Source: Nitrospiraceae bacterium
GTDB lineage: Bacteria > Nitrospirota > Nitrospiria > Nitrospirales > Nitrospiraceae
DNA: 64,000 nucleotides
Assembly (NCBI GenBank): GCA_919902505.1
Contig: CAKKRE010000007.1
Span: forward strand, 43,971 to 107,970
Direction of reading: 5' to 3'
The position numbers and the translations under genes were made by a program. Below the pieces are notes generated by a model. It saw only the letters and a program-made list of their open reading frames with translations, did no database searches and was not told the origin of the DNA. The first letter of the stretch is position 1; every line of letters starts with the position of its first letter. Shown here one piece after another: positions 9,708-21,682 of this stretch.

Positions 9708-11309
9708 TTAGTGGCCGCATTTGCGGCGTAGCGCCGCTCCCACAAACCCGCTGAATAACGGATGCGGGTGATGCGGGCGTGACTTGTATTCCGGGTGAAA
9801 CTGCGTGGCCAGGAACCAGGGGTGGTTCTGCAACTCGACGATTTCAACCAGGCGACCGTCAGGAGATAGGCCGCTCAAAATCAGTCCTTTGGCCGTCAAC
9901 TGCTCGCGATAGGCATTGTTGAATTCGTATCGATGACGATGCCGCTCGCGTACTTCACTGACCCCATACATCTTCTGCGCCAGCGTCCCCTCGCCCAGCT
10001 TGCAGGCATAGGCGCCGAGCCGCATGGTGCCGCCCTTGTCGTTGACCGACTGTTGGTCGGACATCAGGTGAATCACCGGATGCGGGGTCTTTTCATCGAA
10101 TTCCGCGCTGTTGGCACTGGTGAGGCCTGCGACGTTACGCGCAAATTCGATGGTGGCGCATTGCATGCCCAGGCAGAGGCCGAGGAAGGGAATCTGATGT
10201 TCTCGCGCATATTGGATCGTGACGATTTTGCCTTCGATCCCCCGTGCGCCGAAACCGCCAGGAATGAGAATCCCGTCGGCCTCGCGGAGAATACGCTCGG
10301 TCCCCTGCCGCTCCACCTCTTCGGATTCGATCCAGTTCACGTTCACACGGGTTTCATGATCGATGCCGCCGTGCACCAGGGCTTCGGCCAGACTTTTGTA
10401 GCACTCCTTCAAACCGGCATACTTCCCAACCAATGCGATCGACACCTCGTGTTTCGGGTGTTTGATCTTCTGCACCATCGCGTCCCATTCGCGAAGATTC
10501 GGGGGGCCGGTTTCCAGCTTGAGCAGGCGGACGATCAATTCGTCCAAACCTTCCTTGCGAAACACGATGGGCACTTCGTAGATGGTCTCGACATCCTTGG
10601 CCGTAATGACCGCATCTTTTTCCACGTTGCAGAACATGGCGATCTTGGCCTTGAGCTCCGGCGGTAGGTAGCGGTCGGTGCGGCACAATAGAATGTTCGG
10701 TTGAATACCGATTTCACGCAGCTTGTTGACGGAATGTTGCGTCGGTTTGGTTTTCAATTCGCCGGCCGCCCCGATGTAGGGCACCAGCGTGAGGTGCACG
10801 TAGAGCACGTTGTCGCGTCCCACGTCGTACGGGATTTGCCTGATGGCTTCCAGGAACGGCAAGCTTTCGATGTCACCGACAGTCCCGCCGATCTCGACAA
10901 TGGTGACGTCCATGCCTTGCGAGATACGCATGATGCATTGCTTGATCTCGTCCGTGACATGGGGCACGACTTGCACCGTCCCGCCCAGGTAATCGCCGCG
11001 CCGCTCCTTTGTGATGACTGCGTGATAAATGCGGCCGGTGGTGTAGTTGTTCTCGCGCGTCAGCGTCAAGGAGGTATACCGCTCATAGTGGCCAAGATCG
11101 AGGTCGGTTTCCGCCCCGTCCTCCGTGACGTAGACCTCTCCATGCTGGTACGGATTCATGGTGCCGGGATCGACGTTGATGTAGGGATCGAGCTTGAGGA
11201 ACGTGATCTTCAGCCCGCGGCTTTCAAGCAGATTGCCGATGGACGCGGAAGCCAGCCCCTTTCCGAGCGACGACACGACACCGCCGGTCACAAAGATCAG
11301 TTTGCTCAT
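9708..11309 (-). CDS. pyrG: CTP synthase
   Basis: [33 protein letters not shown]...; glutaminase GLCLGMQ; ATG at 11309 (ORF open to 11330). Confidence 0.97.
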   Translation of the reverse strand: MSKLIFVTGGVVSSLGKGLASASIGNLLESRGLKITFLKLDPYINVDPGTMNPYQHGEVYVTEDGAETDLDLGHYERYTSLTLTRENNYTTGRIYHAVITKERRGDYLGGTVQVVPHVTDEIKQCIMRISQGMDVTIVEIGGTVGDIESLPFLEAIRQIPYDVGRDNVLYVHLTLVPYIGAAGELKTKPTQHSVNKLREIGIQPNILLCRTDRYLPPELKAKIAMFCNVEKDAVITAKDVETIYEVPIVFRKEGLDELIVRLLKLETGPPNLREWDAMVQKIKHPKHEVSIALVGKYAGLKECYKSLAEALVHGGIDHETRVNVNWIESEEVERQGTERILREADGILIPGGFGARGIEGKIVTIQYAREHQIPFLGLCLGMQCATIEFARNVAGLTSANSAEFDEKTPHPVIHLMSDQQSVNDKGGTMRLGAYACKLGEGTLAQKMYGVSEVRERHRHRYEFNNAYREQLTAKGLILSGLSPDGRLVEIVELQNHPWFLATQFHPEYKSRPHHPHPLFSGFVGAALRRKCGH

Positions 11310-11326
11310 CGTGGCACCTTCTCTCG

Positions 11327-12118
11327 TCATGGTTGAGTGATGCCGAGTCCGGTTGCACGGGTGCGAAGTTGTTCCAGCGCGCCGGGCACGTCCTCGGGGC
11401 TATCGATGCGTAATGAGCCATGGGCAGTTTCCCACACGCGGATACGTATCCCGTTCTCCAACGCGCGCAGTTGCTCGAGCTTTTCGGCGTCTTCCAGAGT
11501 GCCTGTCGGTAATGCGGTTAGGCGTTGCAATGTTTCTCGGGTATAGATGTACAGGCCCAGGTGGATGAAATGTAACCCCGGGACGGCAGCCCGTTTCGGA
11601 TCATCCCGCACCAGCGGAATCGGTGCGCGCGAAAAGTAGAGGGCATACCCCTCGCGGTCGGTGGTGACCTTGACCACGCCCGGGTTGTGGAAATCCTGGT
11701 CGGAGTCGATCCGTCGCTTCAATGTGCCCATCGTGGCGTCGCTGGCCAGAAACGGCTCGACCAGGTCCGTGATGAGATCGGGATGCAGCAGGATCTCGTC
11801 TCCCTGCAGATCTACGAAACAGTCGCCGGTGCGGTTGTCGGCGACGGCGGCGACGCGGTCGGTGCCGGTGCGATAGGGCTCCGTCATCATGAGGACCTGT
11901 CCTCCGAATCGTTCGACCGCCGACTTGATACGTTCGTCGTCCGTCGCGACCAGGACATCGTTGACGGCGCGACAAGCTTTCGCCTGCTCATAGACATGTT
12001 GGATCATCGGCTTGCCCAGCAACTGAACCAGCGGTTTGCCCGGGAACCGCGAGGACCCGTACCGGGCCGGAATCACCACCGTCACCGAGCGTTTCACGTC
12101 AGCCCTGTCCCAGTGCAT
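11327..12118 (-). CDS. kdsB: 3-deoxy-manno-octulosonate cytidylyltransferase
   Basis: [33 protein letters not shown]...[15 protein letters not shown]. Confidence 0.95.
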   Translation of the reverse strand: MHWDRADVKRSVTVVIPARYGSSRFPGKPLVQLLGKPMIQHVYEQAKACRAVNDVLVATDDERIKSAVERFGGQVLMMTEPYRTGTDRVAAVADNRTGDCFVDLQGDEILLHPDLITDLVEPFLASDATMGTLKRRIDSDQDFHNPGVVKVTTDREGYALYFSRAPIPLVRDDPKRAAVPGLHFIHLGLYIYTRETLQRLTALPTGTLEDAEKLEQLRALENGIRIRVWETAHGSLRIDSPEDVPGALEQLRTRATGLGITQP

Positions 12119-13199
12119 CCGTGAGTTGCGCGGCGGTGACCGTAGCGGTGCCGATCATGCCGACGACGACCCCGGCGGCTTGGTTGGCGAGCACCGCTGC
12201 GTCACGCATGCTGGCGCCAGTCGAGAGCGCCAGCGCGAGTGTTCCGACGACGGTATCACCGGCACCGGTGACATCATAGACCTGTCGGGCGCGCGTAGGG
12301 ATATGCCAATGATCGCCATGGGCCTGGTAGACACTCATCCCGCGTTCACCCCGCGTCACCAGAACGGTCTGGCATCCCAATCGCTGACGAAGAATCGTGC
12401 CGGCTTTTGTAATCGCCTTGTCGTCCTCCCCCTGCACGCCGGCAGCCTGGGTAGCTTCGAGGTGGTTGGGGGTAATGACCGTGACCCCTTTGTAATAGCT
12501 GAAATGTTCCACCTTGGGATCGACCACGATGGGAATTTTGCGCTGCCCGGCCAGACGAGTCAACTCCGTCATGAGCGACGCCGTGACGACTCCTTTGGCA
12601 TAGTCGGAGACGACCAGGCAGGAGAGTTCTTTCAAGCGTGATTCCACATAGCGGAGAATGCGGCGCTGGAGCAGGGCCGAGAGTTCCGTACGGCGCTCGA
12701 CGTCATATCGAACGATCTGCTGATTATGGGCGACCACCCGGGATTTTCTGGTCGTCGGCCGGCTCTGGTCGATGACGACACCGCCGCGGCCTTGTCTGCG
12801 CCCGCCCAGTTCTTTGAGGAGCAACCGTCCGCTTTCGTCGGCTCCGATCACGCCGCAGATATCTGCCTGCCCGCCGAGCGCGAGGATATTGTTGAAGACG
12901 TTCGCCGCTCCGCCGAGCTTGAGGGATTCCGATTCGACGTGGACGACCGGAACCGGCGCTTCGGGAGAGATCCGGCTCACCCGTCCCCAGACGTAATGGT
13001 CGAGGATCAAATCCCCGATCACCAGCACTTTGGCTTGGGAGAAACGTTGGACGTAGGCGCTGAGTGCGGCGTGATTCAGCGTTGACTCCTCACTCGGCTG
13101 TCCGCTCGACGCACCGGCCTGCCCGTCCCGTCCTACTGGATGGCTTTTCCTAACCTTTCCCATCGTACCCATTCCGTCCATGATCCTTGGCCGCTCCAC
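12099..13199 (-). CDS. rfaE1: D-glycero-beta-D-manno-heptose-7-phosphate kinase (RfaE1/HldA-type)
   Basis: PfkB-family motifs VIGDLILDHYVWGRVSRISPEAPVPVV and DVTGAGDTVVGTLALAL; LPS gene context. Confidence 0.9.
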   Translation of the reverse strand: MERPRIMDGMGTMGKVRKSHPVGRDGQAGASSGQPSEESTLNHAALSAYVQRFSQAKVLVIGDLILDHYVWGRVSRISPEAPVPVVHVESESLKLGGAANVFNNILALGGQADICGVIGADESGRLLLKELGGRRQGRGGVVIDQSRPTTRKSRVVAHNQQIVRYDVERRTELSALLQRRILRYVESRLKELSCLVVSDYAKGVVTASLMTELTRLAGQRKIPIVVDPKVEHFSYYKGVTVITPNHLEATQAAGVQGEDDKAITKAGTILRQRLGCQTVLVTRGERGMSVYQAHGDHWHIPTRARQVYDVTGAGDTVVGTLALALSTGASMRDAAVLANQAAGVVVGMIGTATVTAAQLTDALGQG

Positions 13200-13908
13200 G
13201 ACCAGTAAATGCGAAATGCTTTGCCGCGCACTTTCTCCGTGCGGACATAGCCCCAGAAGCGACTATCGAGGCTATGGTCCCGATTGTCTCCCATCACGAA
13301 ATACGCGTCTTCCGGCACTGTCACAGGGCCGAAATTGTCGCGCGGACTGATGCGCCCGTCATGCACGGGGGGATCAGTGTGTTGCGTGAAGGCATGGTCG
13401 TCGAACGGCGTTCCGTTGATGTGTACGACTTTATTTCGCACTTGAATAGTATCGCCGGGGAGGCCGATGACGCGTTTGATAAAGTCCTTGTCTTCATCTT
13501 CGGGAAACCGGAAGACGATGATATCGCCGCGCTGGATCGAACCGAAGGGAATGAGCGTTCGCGAGGAGTAGCAGGTGACCGGCGGAAAGCCCGGCTGAAT
13601 CTTGCAGTCGGTCGGCCATTGCAGGCCGTAGGACAGTTTGCTGACGAGAATGTGATCGCCCACCAGCAGCGTGGGAATCATCGAGCCGGAGGGAATCTTG
13701 AAGGCCTGCACCACGAAGACGCGGATGGCGAACGCGAGCAACATCGCGATGATGATCGCTTCGGCATATTCCCGCAGAATCGACTTGTGGGCCGGTTGAG
13801 CGACGGCAACGGCCGCGGGTGCATGTGTCGCTTGTTCCGAGGATACGGGGGGCGTTACCTGCCCCGTCGTTGAAGAGCTGTCGTCCGGGCGTGGATTGGG
13901 GTCGAGAC

Positions 13909-13912
<4 letters not shown>
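13133..13912 (-). CDS. lepB: Signal peptidase I
   Basis: [56 protein letters not shown] at 13912 overlaps lepA stop (ATGA). Confidence 0.94.
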
Positions 13913-15720
<1,808 letters not shown>

Positions 15721-15862
15721 GTTCCCCAAAATCGATTCATTATAGTGACCGCTCCTAAGGTTGTCAAAGAAATCGCCCGCCGTTATAATCCGCGCGCGGC
15801 GCGTGGTTCTGCGTCGTCGATGCGATCGTGCCGCACGACTTGTTCTGTACTCTCCTGTCATC

Positions 15863-17245
15863 ATGAATCGACCATCCAAGCGCCTTCCACTTGCCGCCTG
15901 GGACCATGCCTATCTGTGGCATCCGTTCACGCAGATGCAGGAATGGGAGCAGGAGGAGCCCCTGATCATCCACAAGGGCAAAGGCTCCTACCTCATCGAC
16001 ACGGAGGGCCGGAAGTATCTCGACGGCACCTCGTCCATCTGGGTCAATATTCACGGCCACCGGCATCCGCGATTGGATCGCGCCCTCACGACGCAGCTTG
16101 GGCAGATCGCGCACTCCACGTTTCTCGGCCTGTCTAATCCGCCGGCCATTCGTCTCGCGCGGGAACTGATCCGTCTCGCGCCCAAGGGACTTCGACGGGT
16201 GTTTTATTCGGACAACGGCTCCACGGCGGTGGAGGTGGCGCTGAAGATGGCGGTGCAATACTGGCAACAGCGGCAGCCGACCTTAGGACCTAAGAACTCC
16301 TTTCTCCATTTGAAACTGGCCTATCACGGCGACACGGTGGGCGCCGTGAGCGTGGGAAACATCGAACTGTTTCACGCGCGCTTCAAGTCGCTGTTGTTTC
16401 CCACCCTGGAAGTTGACCCGCCCTATTGTTATCGTTGTCCGCTGAGCCTGACCTATCCCGCTTGTCACATGGCCTGCATCGAGCCGCTGGAGTCGCTGTT
16501 GAAGGCCCGTCATCGCGAACTGGCCGGGGTCATTCTCGAACCGCTCGTGCAAGCGGCGGCGGGCATGCTGACCGCGCCGCCCGGATACCTCACCCGCGTG
16601 CGGGAGCTGTGCACGAAGTACAACGTCTTGTTGATTGCGGATGAAGTGGCGACCGGCTTCGGCCGCACAGGCAAAATGTTCGCCTGTCAGCATGAAGGTG
16701 TGACGCCGGATCTCATGGCGATCAGCAAGGGCATGACCGGGGGATACATGCCCTTGGCAGCCACCCTGGCGACGGAGGAGATTTATCGCGCCTTCTTGGG
16801 ACGGTATGACGAGTGGAAAACCTTCTTCCATGGGCATAGTTACACGGGCAATCCGCTGGGCTGCGCCCTGGCCCTCGCCAACCTCGACATCTTTCGTCGT
16901 GAGAAGACGCTCGCTCACGTTCGAAAGCAGACCAAACTGCTCGCGCGCCTGCTGCGTCCGATGACCTCGCTGAGTCATGTGGGCGAGATACGGCAATGTG
17001 GTTTGTTGGTCGGAATCGAATTGGTGCAGGATCGCACGACGCGCACGCCCTATCCGCTTGAAATGCGTATCGGCCATCGCGTGGCCCAGGCCTGCCGGAA
17101 AGGCCGGCTCCTGATGAGACCCCTCGGCAACGTCATCGCACTAGTCCCTCCCCTCTCCACCAGCGCTCAGGAATTGACCAAGATGGTGGCAATTTTGCAC
17201 AGGGCCATCGTTGACGTGACCGAAGGCAGCGCATCTTCGTCGTAG
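15863..17245 (+). CDS. bioA: Adenosylmethionine--8-amino-7-oxononanoate aminotransferase
   Basis: [51 protein letters not shown]. Confidence 0.94.
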   Translation: MNRPSKRLPLAAWDHAYLWHPFTQMQEWEQEEPLIIHKGKGSYLIDTEGRKYLDGTSSIWVNIHGHRHPRLDRALTTQLGQIAHSTFLGLSNPPAIRLARELIRLAPKGLRRVFYSDNGSTAVEVALKMAVQYWQQRQPTLGPKNSFLHLKLAYHGDTVGAVSVGNIELFHARFKSLLFPTLEVDPPYCYRCPLSLTYPACHMACIEPLESLLKARHRELAGVILEPLVQAAAGMLTAPPGYLTRVRELCTKYNVLLIADEVATGFGRTGKMFACQHEGVTPDLMAISKGMTGGYMPLAATLATEEIYRAFLGRYDEWKTFFHGHSYTGNPLGCALALANLDIFRREKTLAHVRKQTKLLARLLRPMTSLSHVGEIRQCGLLVGIELVQDRTTRTPYPLEMRIGHRVAQACRKGRLLMRPLGNVIALVPPLSTSAQELTKMVAILHRAIVDVTEGSASSS

Positions 17246-17420
17246 AACGTCCCGTCATTGCGGCTAGATTCCTGTCTGCTGGAACGCGGCGTCACGCGTT
17301 CGCCGATGAACATTCCTCGACAGTTTTTGTGCACCCCCGCCGGCGCCCGGGCGGCTGAGAATCGAGTGCTACACTTGATTTCATGCTGCGCCACGATATC
17401 CTCTCGACGGATTTTTCGGC

Positions 17421-18647
17421 ATGACACGCCGTCTGATGTCGTGGGGCTGGCTCCTGCTTCTGGCCCTCCCGTTGACGGCTCAGGCGGAGGAGGTTCAGCA
17501 ACCGGATCTCCTCCTGCAACGGATTCAGTTCACGGATACCGCCCGCGAGTCCGGTTCATCGGCGATTCCCTTTTCGATTGCGTCTCCCGTGCTGCACGCC
17601 TCTTTTCACACCACCTCCTTTGCGCCGCCGACCGCGTCGACGCGTTTGAAAGACCTGGTTCCTGATTCAGAACGGCCGCAGACGAAAGGTGTGGTGGCGG
17701 CGTCGACATTCTTCAAGGGGCAGCTCGCGACGGAAGGCGAGGTGGCCAACAATGCGACGAACGATGCGGGTATTCCCTCTCGCATCGATCAGCGGGATGA
17801 CGGGACCAAACGTATGGTGCGCATGGCGCTGACGGGCACGAACGGCCAGTTTCGTTACGGCATCAACTATCGGTCGGCCGGCAAGGCGTTCTTCAATTCA
17901 CCCGATCAGACGGTGCGGGAAATGTGGGGTGACTGGGGGATGGGGATTACTAAGCTTCGAAGCTCGTCCGGTCAAACCTGGAATAATGTCGACCTGGATC
18001 CTACCCGGGCACGGATTCAACACACCTTCAATCGCATCGGTCTCGCAGTGGCCAAGCCGGCCTGGCCCGAACTCAGTCTGACCTATACACGAAGCGCCCT
18101 TGCGAGCAGTTTCGACCCCAGTGGCTCTATCCCGCAACGGAGTCAGAGCAACAGTATGGAAGCCGCGCTTTCCTATACGGGGCTCACGTGGAACGCGCGG
18201 CTCTCATCGAGCTATATCCTGACGAACGATGAGACGCGAGAGGGCTCCCAATCGACCGCCTTTGCCCAGACCCTGGTGGCGACCTATCGGCCCATGAATA
18301 CCCTGACCCTTGCTCCGACGCTGAGCTACCGGACAGAGACCCAGAGCCGGTCCGGCGCGACGATTCAGACGCCCATGGCATCCGTGTCGTTGCTGTACAA
18401 ACAGAGTCAGCGGCTTTTGGTCAGTGCGATGGGAGGATATACGAGCACAAGTTCGAGTGATGGACTGATCGATACGAACAGCCTCGTGGGCAAGGGGATG
18501 TTTGCGTTGCATCTCGACCCGATTTACGGCCATCCCACGACGATTTCTCTGGAAGCCGCCTATACCAACACGACCAATCGGACTGTGGCAGGGCTCGATA
18601 CCGAGGATCTCTCCGGGCTCGTGCGTATTCTGGTGGCCTCTCTGTAG
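17421..18647 (+). CDS. Predicted outer-membrane beta-barrel protein
   Basis: Signal peptide MTRRLMSWGWLLLLALPLTAQA followed by alternating aromatic/polar beta-strand pattern; no recognised family. Confidence 0.55.
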   Translation: MTRRLMSWGWLLLLALPLTAQAEEVQQPDLLLQRIQFTDTARESGSSAIPFSIASPVLHASFHTTSFAPPTASTRLKDLVPDSERPQTKGVVAASTFFKGQLATEGEVANNATNDAGIPSRIDQRDDGTKRMVRMALTGTNGQFRYGINYRSAGKAFFNSPDQTVREMWGDWGMGITKLRSSSGQTWNNVDLDPTRARIQHTFNRIGLAVAKPAWPELSLTYTRSALASSFDPSGSIPQRSQSNSMEAALSYTGLTWNARLSSSYILTNDETREGSQSTAFAQTLVATYRPMNTLTLAPTLSYRTETQSRSGATIQTPMASVSLLYKQSQRLLVSAMGGYTSTSSSDGLIDTNSLVGKGMFALHLDPIYGHPTTISLEAAYTNTTNRTVAGLDTEDLSGLVRILVASL

Positions 18648-18671
18648 CCCCCTCCCCCAAGCCCTGCTTCG

Positions 18672-19820
18672 TTACGCTCCATCGGCTGAGGTGTCACCAG
18701 CCGCGAGGTGGTCGGTGGCTGACGGCGTGAGCAGAATTCGTTCTCCGGTCGTCAGTCCCTCTCGAATCGTCACCTGATTATCGATCACGCTGTCGATATT
18801 GATGGCGCGTTCCTCAAGCCGGCCGGCGTCATGTTGCACCACCACCCACTGTTTGCCGGAATGTTCAAGGATCGCCTGTTTCGGGATGACAATCTTCGGG
18901 CGCATCGTGTGGCCTGCGATGGTCACTCGTGCAAACATTTCCGGTTTCAGGCGACGATCCACGTTCGACACGGACGCGCGAATTTTAATGGTGCGCGTGG
19001 CCGGATCGACCACGTCGCCGATCACGCTGATCGTGGCGGGAAACTCGATGCCCGGGTAGGCCTCGACGGTCATGGGCGCGACCGCTCCGACACGAATTCC
19101 CGAGAGGTCATGTTCATACACATCCGCGACGACCTGCAAACGGTCGAGATTGGCGACGGTAAACAACGGCGTGTCTGAGGCAGGGCCGACGATTTGGCCC
19201 GGCGTCACATTGCGTTCGACGACCGTTCCAGTCAACGGGCTCCGCAGTTCGAAGCGTGAGGTGATCTGTTGTTGCGCAAGGGGTTTGCTGAGTTCGGCGG
19301 CCGGCACACGCAGCGACAGGAGCCGTCCTTTTGCCTGCTTGAATTCAGCCCGTTCCCGGTTCAGATCGTTCTCTGCATGTTCCAGATCTTTCAGAGACAT
19401 GGCCTGGGCGTCGTACAGGTCCTTCGTCAATTCGTAATTGCGTTCAGCCAGTCCCAGCTCAGAAATCTCCTCGACGTAGGCGGCATAGGCGGTGGCGATG
19501 TCGGCCGCATCGATCACCATCAAGACCTCGCCCGCTTTGACAGCCTGCCCGAGTTTTACCCGCACATCCAGCACCGGTCCCTGGAGGGGCGATGAGATTC
19601 TGGAAAAGCCATCCTCGGCATAGGTCACTCTGGCCGACAGCGTCAAGGCTGGAAGAGAGGGCGAGGGTTCAATGAGCATCGTTTGAACCTCTGGCTGACG
19701 GCTGGCAACGACTGGGGGTTGAACGGTTTTCGACGACGGGGCGGGCGGATCAGGACGCGTACAGCCGGCCAACGTCAGGCCGACAAGAATGAGCGACAGT
19801 TGGCAGAGAAGTTGTTTCAT
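18672..19820 (-). CDS. RND/HlyD-type efflux periplasmic adaptor (lipoprotein)
   Basis: MKQLLCQLSLILVGLTLAGC lipobox; LQGPVLDVRVKLGQAVKAGEVLMVID and LRSPLTGTVVERNVTPGQIV lipoyl-like motifs; start 19820 within the 18672-19952 ORF. Confidence 0.85.
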   Translation of the reverse strand: MKQLLCQLSLILVGLTLAGCTRPDPPAPSSKTVQPPVVASRQPEVQTMLIEPSPSLPALTLSARVTYAEDGFSRISSPLQGPVLDVRVKLGQAVKAGEVLMVIDAADIATAYAAYVEEISELGLAERNYELTKDLYDAQAMSLKDLEHAENDLNRERAEFKQAKGRLLSLRVPAAELSKPLAQQQITSRFELRSPLTGTVVERNVTPGQIVGPASDTPLFTVANLDRLQVVADVYEHDLSGIRVGAVAPMTVEAYPGIEFPATISVIGDVVDPATRTIKIRASVSNVDRRLKPEMFARVTIAGHTMRPKIVIPKQAILEHSGKQWVVVQHDAGRLEERAINIDSVIDNQVTIREGLTTGERILLTPSATDHLAAGDTSADGA

Positions 19821-20180
19821 GGCACTCCGTTCTCTCTGGTCCCGTACCGGTCGTTCTGCCGCGGAAGCCAAGTGTGTGACAGCGGCAGACATCGGCTGGT
19901 CGGCTTGAGGGGGCCTGCTCCGTACAGATTCACTCATGATTCCTCGATGCATGTTGCTGAAAGGGCAGGAAGCAGCCGGCTAGGACGAAGGGGAACGTTG
20001 TGATCCGAACGGTCTGCGGGCAGATACGCAAGGAGATCAGCATGTTCCGGGAAGACCAACTCATTCGTCCCGGCCTACTCGCCAACTGTATCATTAAAAC
20101 ATCGACGTCTTTTGCCTGTCAATCGAGGCGACCGCATGTCTGGCGGGATGTGCTGTTCCGGTGACTGGCGAGTGATGGAC

Positions 20181-20981
20181 TCAGCAGAGTTCGATCCGCT
20201 GGCCGCGTTCGACCTTTAAGCGGTCGGCCGCGCGTCCTTCCTTCAGGAATACTTCCACATATCCGTTGCTGTTGATCAGGGCCTGAGGGGTATCGGGCGA
20301 ACCCTCTGCATAACTTCGCACCAACCCATCGATTGTGATCCCGCCGATGCGGATATAGGGCTCGGGGCGTTTGGTCAGACCACGCACTTCCTTGAGGTGG
20401 TAGGCCGTGAGATTGGAGATGAGATTGCCGAACCGATCGATGTAGAGAATGTGTCCCGCCATCACATGTTTGTCCCAGGCCGGTTCCGCAATCGGGAGGC
20501 GTTCGTAGTTCGGCACGAGTCGCCCGAATGAGCCGATCGGTTGGCCTTTGGTCAACCAGGCGGCTGCCGGCGCGAAGAGATCGCGCCCATCGAACGTCGC
20601 CCCGTCGGAGTCCAATCGATACTGACGGTTCTCGATCTGCCGCACTTCGACGCCCTGTTCTTCCTCATAGATATGGGTGAACAGGCCGTTGTCCGGCCCG
20701 ATAAAGACATAGCGCGACGACGACACGAGCAGCGGCCGCCTGGTGCCGCCGACGCCGGGATCCACGACGGCCACATGGATCGTTCCGTCCGGGAAATAGC
20801 GATAACAGGATTTGAGCAGGTACGCGGCATCCGCCACATCGTGCGGCGTCACGTGATGGGAGAGATCCACGATCCGGGCCTGCGGATTGATGTTGAGGAT
20901 GACGCCCTTCATGCTGGCGACAAAATAGTCGCGTTCGCCGAAGTCCGTCAGGAGCGTAATGAGCGGGATCGTTACCGGCAT
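20181..20981 (-). CDS. SAM hydrolase/SAM-dependent halogenase family protein (DUF62)
   Basis: ITLLTDFGERDYFVASMKGVI...VDLSHHVTPHDV...VDPGVGG...GPDNGLFT. Confidence 0.9.
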   Translation of the reverse strand: MPVTIPLITLLTDFGERDYFVASMKGVILNINPQARIVDLSHHVTPHDVADAAYLLKSCYRYFPDGTIHVAVVDPGVGGTRRPLLVSSSRYVFIGPDNGLFTHIYEEEQGVEVRQIENRQYRLDSDGATFDGRDLFAPAAAWLTKGQPIGSFGRLVPNYERLPIAEPAWDKHVMAGHILYIDRFGNLISNLTAYHLKEVRGLTKRPEPYIRIGGITIDGLVRSYAEGSPDTPQALINSNGYVEVFLKEGRAADRLKVERGQRIELC

Positions 20982-21061
20982 GGCGCAGACAAGACCTGGA
21001 TGCCGGAAGGCGGTTCAGCACGGGTGAGAGACTGTGAGTCGGTGTTCGTCGACATCGGCGC

Positions 21062-21538
21062 CTAGAGTTCCTCGAACCGAATCTCCATCACTTCGTACTC
21101 GACGACCTTCGCGGGCGTGGTCACTTCCACCACGTCCCCTACCCGCTTCCCGATGAGGGCGCGTCCGACCGGCGACTGGACGGAGATGCGGGAGAATTTC
21201 AAATCGGCCTCATCCTGTCCCACCAGGGTATATTGCTTCTTGGCTTGCGCCTCCTGCTCGATCAGTACCACGGTGGCGCCGAAAACGACCGTCTCGCTGA
21301 TCCGTCCCGCAATGTCGATAATCCGGCAGTCGGCCAGTTTGCCCTTCAGCTCGGCCAGTCGCGCTTCGATAAAGCCCTGGCGTTCCTTGGCCGCATCGTA
21401 TTCGGCGTTTTCGCTCAGATCGCCATGCGCACGCGCTTCCGCGATGGCCTCGATCACCCGCGGTCGCTCGACCTTGTGCAGCCGGTCCAATTCGGCTTTC
21501 AGCGCTTCGTATCCTTTTCTCGTAATCGGTGTCGGCAT
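21062..21538 (-). CDS. greA: Transcription elongation factor GreA
   Basis: MPTPITRKGYEALKAELDRLHKVERPRVIEAIAEARAHGDLSENAEYDAAKERQGF. Confidence 0.95.
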   Translation of the reverse strand: MPTPITRKGYEALKAELDRLHKVERPRVIEAIAEARAHGDLSENAEYDAAKERQGFIEARLAELKGKLADCRIIDIAGRISETVVFGATVVLIEQEAQAKKQYTLVGQDEADLKFSRISVQSPVGRALIGKRVGDVVEVTTPAKVVEYEVMEIRFEEL

Positions 21539-21682
21539 ATCTTCCCCCCGATGACCATTGAAACCGGTTTCTCGTATTGCGTGTCGGTGGTCTTTCCGGT
21601 CGCCCCGCATCCAGGAAGGTAGCTGACGTTCGACAGCCTTCCTGGAACCTGTTGTCAATTGCCTGTTTGCGTGAGCCCTCGC

